Of a stretch of DNA of 64,000 nucleotides, positions 18,201 to 24,200 are shown one piece after another. Position 1 is the first letter of the stretch. Each line of letters begins with the position of its first letter. A model generated the notes under the pieces. The model worked only from the letters and a program-made list of their open reading frames with translations. It searched no databases and had not been told where the DNA came from. This DNA comes from Kushneria phosphatilytica (GTDB lineage Bacteria > Pseudomonadota > Gammaproteobacteria > Pseudomonadales > Halomonadaceae). Location: contig NZ_CP043420.1 in NCBI RefSeq assembly GCF_008247605.1, forward strand, positions 806,001-870,000, given 5' to 3'. The position numbers and the translations under genes were made by a program.

Positions 18201-21200
18201 CCATGACTATGCGGTGGATACCACACCACCGGCGCTGAATATCCAGCTCGATACCCTGGCCGGTGACAACATCGTCAACGCTGACGAAGCCAACCAGACC
18301 GTTCCGGTCACCGGTATGGTCAGCGGTGAATACGCCGCCGGCGATCTCGTTAGCCTGACGGTGGGGAGCCAAATCTACACCGGCGCGGTCAATGCCGATG
18401 GCAGCTTCAGGATTGATGTTGCTGGGGCTGACTTGGCAGTTAACAACAGCATTGCCGCGGATGTGTCGCATACCGATGCGGCGGGCAATGTCGGCACGGC
18501 GAATACGGCGGTCAGCTACGGTGTCGATACCGACGCGCCGGAAGTCTCGATCTCGCTGGATACCATCGCCGGCGACGATGTGCTCAACGCCGCCGAGGCG
18601 AGCGAGCAAATCAATCTGACGGGGTCGGTGGGTGGCGACGCTGTGCCCGGAGATATCATCACGGTCTCGGTCGGTGGTCAGAACTACTCAACGGTGGTCG
18701 GTCAGAACGGCGCGTTCAGTGTTGCCGTCGCCGGTTCCGTACTGGCGGCGGCCGGAACCAACAGCGTCTCGGCGTCTGTCTCGCATACCGATGTTGCCGG
18801 CAATGTCGGTAGCGCGACGACTTCGCGCGATTACAGCGTTGACACCACGTCGCCGGCGCTGAACATCCAGCTCGACACCATCGCCGGTGATGATGTCATC
18901 AACGCCGACGAGGAGGGACAGACGATCCCGGTCACCGGCTCCGTTTCTGGTGAGTTTGCTACCGGCGATCTCGTCACCCTGACGGTGGGCCTCCAAGCCT
19001 ATACCGGCACGGTCAACGTTGATGGTAGCTTCGCGATCAACGTGCCCGGCAGCCAGCTGGTGCAGAACGATTCGCTCCAGGCGTCCGTCAGCCATACCGA
19101 TGCGGCGGGTAACGTGGGTGCGGCGAATACCGCGGTCAGCTATGGCGTGGATGCCGAGGCGCCGATCGTGGCGATCAGCCTCGATACCCTCGCCGGCGAT
19201 GACGTCATCAATACCGCCGAGTCGGGGCAGACGATCCCGGTGACCGGCTCGGTCAGCGGCGAATACGCTGCCGGCGATCTCGTTACCCTGACGAGCGGTG
19301 ATCAGGTCTACACCGGTGCGGTCAACGCCGATGGCAGCTTCGCGATCAATGTACCGGGCAACCAACTGGCGCAGAACGGTTCGCTTGAGGCCTCGATCAG
19401 CCACACCGATGCGGCGGGCAACGTGGGCTCGGCCAACACCGCGACCAGCTATGGTGTGGATACCGACGCGCCGATCGTGGCGATCAGCCTCGATACCCTC
19501 GCCGGCGATGACATCATCAATGCCGAAGAAGCCGGGCAGCCGATTCCGGTGACCGGCACGGTCAGCGGTGAATATGCCGCCGGTGATCTCGTCACCCTGA
19601 CGGTCGGTGATCAGGTCTATACCGGCGCGCTTAATGCCGATGGCTCCTTCTCCATTGCTGTTCCCGGCAGCCAGCTGGCGCAGAGCGGTTCGCTCCAAGC
19701 GTCCGTCAGCCATACCGACGCAGCCGGCAATATTGGCAGCGCCAACACCGCGACCAGCTACGGCGTCGATGCCGAGGCGCCGGTAGTAACGATCAGCCTC
19801 GATACGCTCGGCGGCGATGACGTCATTAACGCCGCCGAAGCCGGACAGGACATGGCCATCACCGGCCAGGCCGGCGGCGACGCCGTGCCCGGCGATACCG
19901 TCACCGTCTCGGTCGGTGGTCAGAACTACACCACCTCCGTCGGCCAGAACGGCGCGTTCAGTGTTGCCGTCGCCGGTTCGGTACTGGCGGCGGCTGGAAC
20001 CAACAGCGTCTCGGCGTCTGTCTCGCATACCGATGCGGCGGGGAATATCGGCTCAGCCAACACCTCGCGTGACTACAGCATCGATACCACGCTGCCGGCG
20101 CTTAGCATCCAGCTCGATGTGCTGGCCGGCGACAATATCGTCAACGCCGACGAGGCGGGACAGACGATCCCGGTCACCGGCTCCGTTTCTGGTGAGTTTG
20201 CTGCCGGTGATCTCGTCACCCTGATGGTGGGCCTCCAAGCCTATACCGGCGCGGTCAACGCTGACGGTAGCTTCGCGATCAACGTGCCCGGCAGCCAGCT
20301 GGCGCAGAACGGTTCGCTTGAGGCCTCCGTCAGCCATACCGACGTGGCGGGCAATGTGGGCGCGTCTAATACCGCGACCAGCTACGGCGTCGATGTTGAA
20401 GCGCCGATCGTCACGATCTCGCTGGACACTATCGCGGACGATGACGCGCTCAATGCCGCCGAGGCGGAGCAGGACGTGGCCATCACCGGTACCGCCGGCG
20501 GCGATGCCGTGCCCGGCGATACCGTCACCGTCTCGGTCGGTGATCAGAGCTACACCACCCCCGTCGGCCAGAACGGCGCGTTCAGTGTTGCCGTCGCCGG
20601 TTCGGTCCTGGCGGCTGCCGGAACCAACAGCGTCTCGGCGTCTGTCTCGCATACCGATGTTGCCGGCAATGTCGGCAGCGCGACGACCTCGCGCGACTAC
20701 AGCGTCGACACCACGCCGCCGGCGCTGAGCATCCAGCTTGATACCCTGGCCGGCGACAATATCGTCAATGCCGAAGAAGCGGGGCAATCGATTCCGGTGA
20801 CCGGCACGGTCAGCGGTGAATATGCCGCCGGGGACCTCGTTACCCTGACGGTCGGTGATCAGCGCTACACTGGCGCGGTCAACGCCGACGGTTCCTTCTC
20901 CATTGCCATTCCCGGCAGCCAGCTGGCGCAGAGCGGTTCGCTCCAGGCCTCCGTCAGTCACACCGACGCGGCGGGTAACGTTGGCTCGGCCAATACCGCG
21001 GCCAGCTATGGCGTGGATACCGAGGCGCCGATCGTGACGATCAGTCTCGATACCATCGCCGGCGATGACGTCATCAACGCTGCCGAAGCGGAGCAGGATA
21101 TTGTGATTACCGGCGCCGCCGGTGGTGACGCTGCGCCCGGTGACAAGGTCACGATTAACGTCGGGGGTCAGAATTACACCATCCCCGTCGGCCAGAACGG

Positions 21201-24200
21201 CGCGTTCAGTGTTGCCGTCGCCGGTTCCGTACTGGCGGCGGCCGGAACCAACAGCGTCTCGGCGTCTGTCTCGCATACCGATGTTGCCGGCAATGTCGGC
21301 AGCGCCACCACCTCGCGCGACTACAGCGTCGACACCACGCCGCCGGCGCTGAATATCCAGCTCGATACGCTGGCCGGTGACAACATCGTCAACGCTGACG
21401 AAGCCAACCAGACCGTTCCGGTCACCGGTACGGTCGTCGGCGAATACGCCGCCGGCGATCTCGTTACCCTGACGGTGGGCAGCCAAAGCTACACCGGCGC
21501 GGTCAACGCCGACGGCAGCTTTGCGATCACCGTGCCGGGCAACCAGCTGGTACAGAACGGCTCGATTCAGGTCTCCGTTAGTCATACCGATGCGGCGGGC
21601 AATATTGGCTCAGCGAATACTGCGACCAGCTACTCGGTGGATACCGATGCTCCCGTGGTTTCGATCGCGCTGGACACCATCGCCGGTGACGATGTGATCA
21701 ACGCTGCCGAAGCGGAGCAGGATATTGTGATTACCGGCGCCGCCGGTGGTGATGCTGCGCCCGGTGACACGGTCACGATTAACGTCGGGGGTCAGAATTA
21801 CACCACCACCGTCGGCCAGAACGGCGCCTTTAGCGTTGCCGTGGCCGGCTCGGTACTGGCAGCGGCTGGCACCAATCAGGTCAGTGCCTCGATCAGCCAC
21901 ACCGATACTGCCGGCAACAGCGGTAGTGCAACCACTGCCCGCAGTTACGAGGTGGATATTCTTCCACCGGAGGCGATCGCGGATACCGCTGCCACCCAGC
22001 AGACACTCGCATTGGTGGTCGATGCCGAGCAGGGGGTGCTGGCCAATGACAGTGATGCCGATAGTCCGACGAGCACGCTGCGGGTGATCGCGATCAATGA
22101 CACCTCTGAGAGTGTTGGCCAGGCCGTCACGGGGAGTAATGGCGGTACCTTTATGCTGGGCGCTGATGGGAGCTACCGCTTTGAGCCCGGCAATACTTTC
22201 GATGCCCTGCCGGCCGGTGAGACAACTACGACAGCTATCAGCTATACGGTCAGCGACGCACAGGGTAATGCCTCGATTTCCACGCTGACTGTGACCGTCA
22301 CCGGCACCAATGATCTGCCAACGATCACCGGACAGGCCAGCGGCGATGTCACCGAGCGATCGATTGCAGAAGCAGGTGGCATAGAGAGCAACGATGTAGT
22401 GCATAGCAGTGGCTCGCTGGCTGATGTGCTCTCTGGTCTTCTCGATATCAACCTGTCGACGAACACGATAGTGCCCGGCATCGGGACGCTGGGTGTGCTT
22501 TCCATTGATGCAAATGGCCATTTCGATTACCGCGTGGACGGCGCCAATCCGGGAGCGCTTCTGGAAGGGGAAGTTCGGATTGAAGCGTTTGAATTTACCG
22601 ATACTGCGGGGGGGCAGCATTCGGTCACGGTGGCTCTGGTCGGTACTGCTGAGGGGACGGTAATCGGGCAGCCGATCGTGGATGCATTGATACCTCAGAC
22701 ACTGGACCTGAGTGGTGAGCTGGCACTCGGGTTTGACGTAGCAGTTGATCCCGGTGCGGTTGTACCAGCACCGGGAACGCTGGGCACGCTGACGATCAAC
22801 GCCGATGGCAGTTTCTTCTATCAGTTGGCAGGTAACAGTGCACCTGCATTGGCACAGGGCGAGGTGAAGATCGAAGCCTTTACCTATGCCGATGCTGATG
22901 GTAACCGCCATACCCTGACCATCGATCTGCTAGGCACCGGGGGTGTCCCCATCCCGTTTGATCCGAACGCAGAGGCCGGGAGCAGCGTTGGCAGCGACGT
23001 TGACGATTCAGAGCTGCTAACCACCAGCGGGACGCTGAATGTGGCCGATGTGGATACCGGCGAGAGTGTCTTCCTGCCCGAAAGCATTGAAGCGAACGAG
23101 GGTACGCTGGGGGCGCTGACGATCACATCCGACGGTCAGTGGACCTATCGCGTGGACAACGACCGCGTCCGCTATCTTGGGGCCGATGAAACGAAGCAGG
23201 AAATCTTCACGGTCAGGACTGTCGATGGCACTTCGCAGACCATTACAGTCACCGTACATGGTGCCAACAGTACTGCGGAGGCTATTGCGGATACCGCTGT
23301 TGCCAATGAAGACAGCGTGCTGGATATCGATGCTGCCAGTGGTGTGCTGGTTAACGACATCGATCCCGATGCCGGTGCTGCATTGGTGGTCAGCGCTGTC
23401 AACGGCACCAACGCTACCGTTGGGCAAACGGTTACCGGCAGCAACGGCGGCACCTTCGTGCTCAATGCCGATGGCAGCTACCGTTTCGATCCGGGTAGTG
23501 ATTTTCAGGCATTGGCGGAAGGCAGTCAGCAAGCGACCTCCATCAGCTATAGCGTCAGTGACGGGCAGGGCAGTACGACTACCAGTACCCTGACCGTAAC
23601 GGTGGAGGGGCGTGTTGATGCGCCAGTGGTAGCGGTGGTCGAGCACTCACTGGGCAGTACCAGTACCGGTCTGCTGGATGCCTCACTGGGGTTGAGCGCC
23701 GGCCTCTATACCGGGGGGGCAGCGACACTGACCGCTGCACTCGGTTCGATTATCGAGGGGCTTGGTGGAGCCGTAGGCGGTCTGGGGACCGTCGTCGGTG
23801 ATCTGAGCGATGCCCTTGGTGGCAGTGATTCGCTACTGGGTGGTCTGGTCGGCGGCGTGGGGAGTGTCGTAAGCAACACAGGGACGGTGATCAGCGATGT
23901 CGGCGTTGCAGTCGGTGATATTGACCTGCTCAACGGGCTCACGCCAGCGACCACGCTGACCGTGGATGCCGGTATCGGTACCTCCCTCGCCGCCGGTGAT
24001 GTCTACGCCGTGCAGGGGCTGGTGTATCTTAAAGCCGGCCATGACTACATCTTCACCGGAGCGACCCAGGGCGCAGCGTTGTTGGCTGTAGGCGGTGAAG
24101 CGCTGCTGGCGAGTTCTGCCATCAATGGCAGCTACAATTCGGTTGCCTTCACGCCCGACGCCAATGGCTATTATCCGATCGAGCTGTTTGTCGGTAATAC

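Noticed and set aside
15634..18609. Minus-strand open frame of 991 codons, with similar long frames at 14080-15630, 18688-20028 and 20053-21585, opposite the adhesin gene
   Set aside because: They mirror the repetitive, codon-biased lapA array (few TTA/CTA/TCA codons on the coding strand). The proteins are Arg/Asp/Gly-rich nonsense repeats with no family signature or ribosome binding site.
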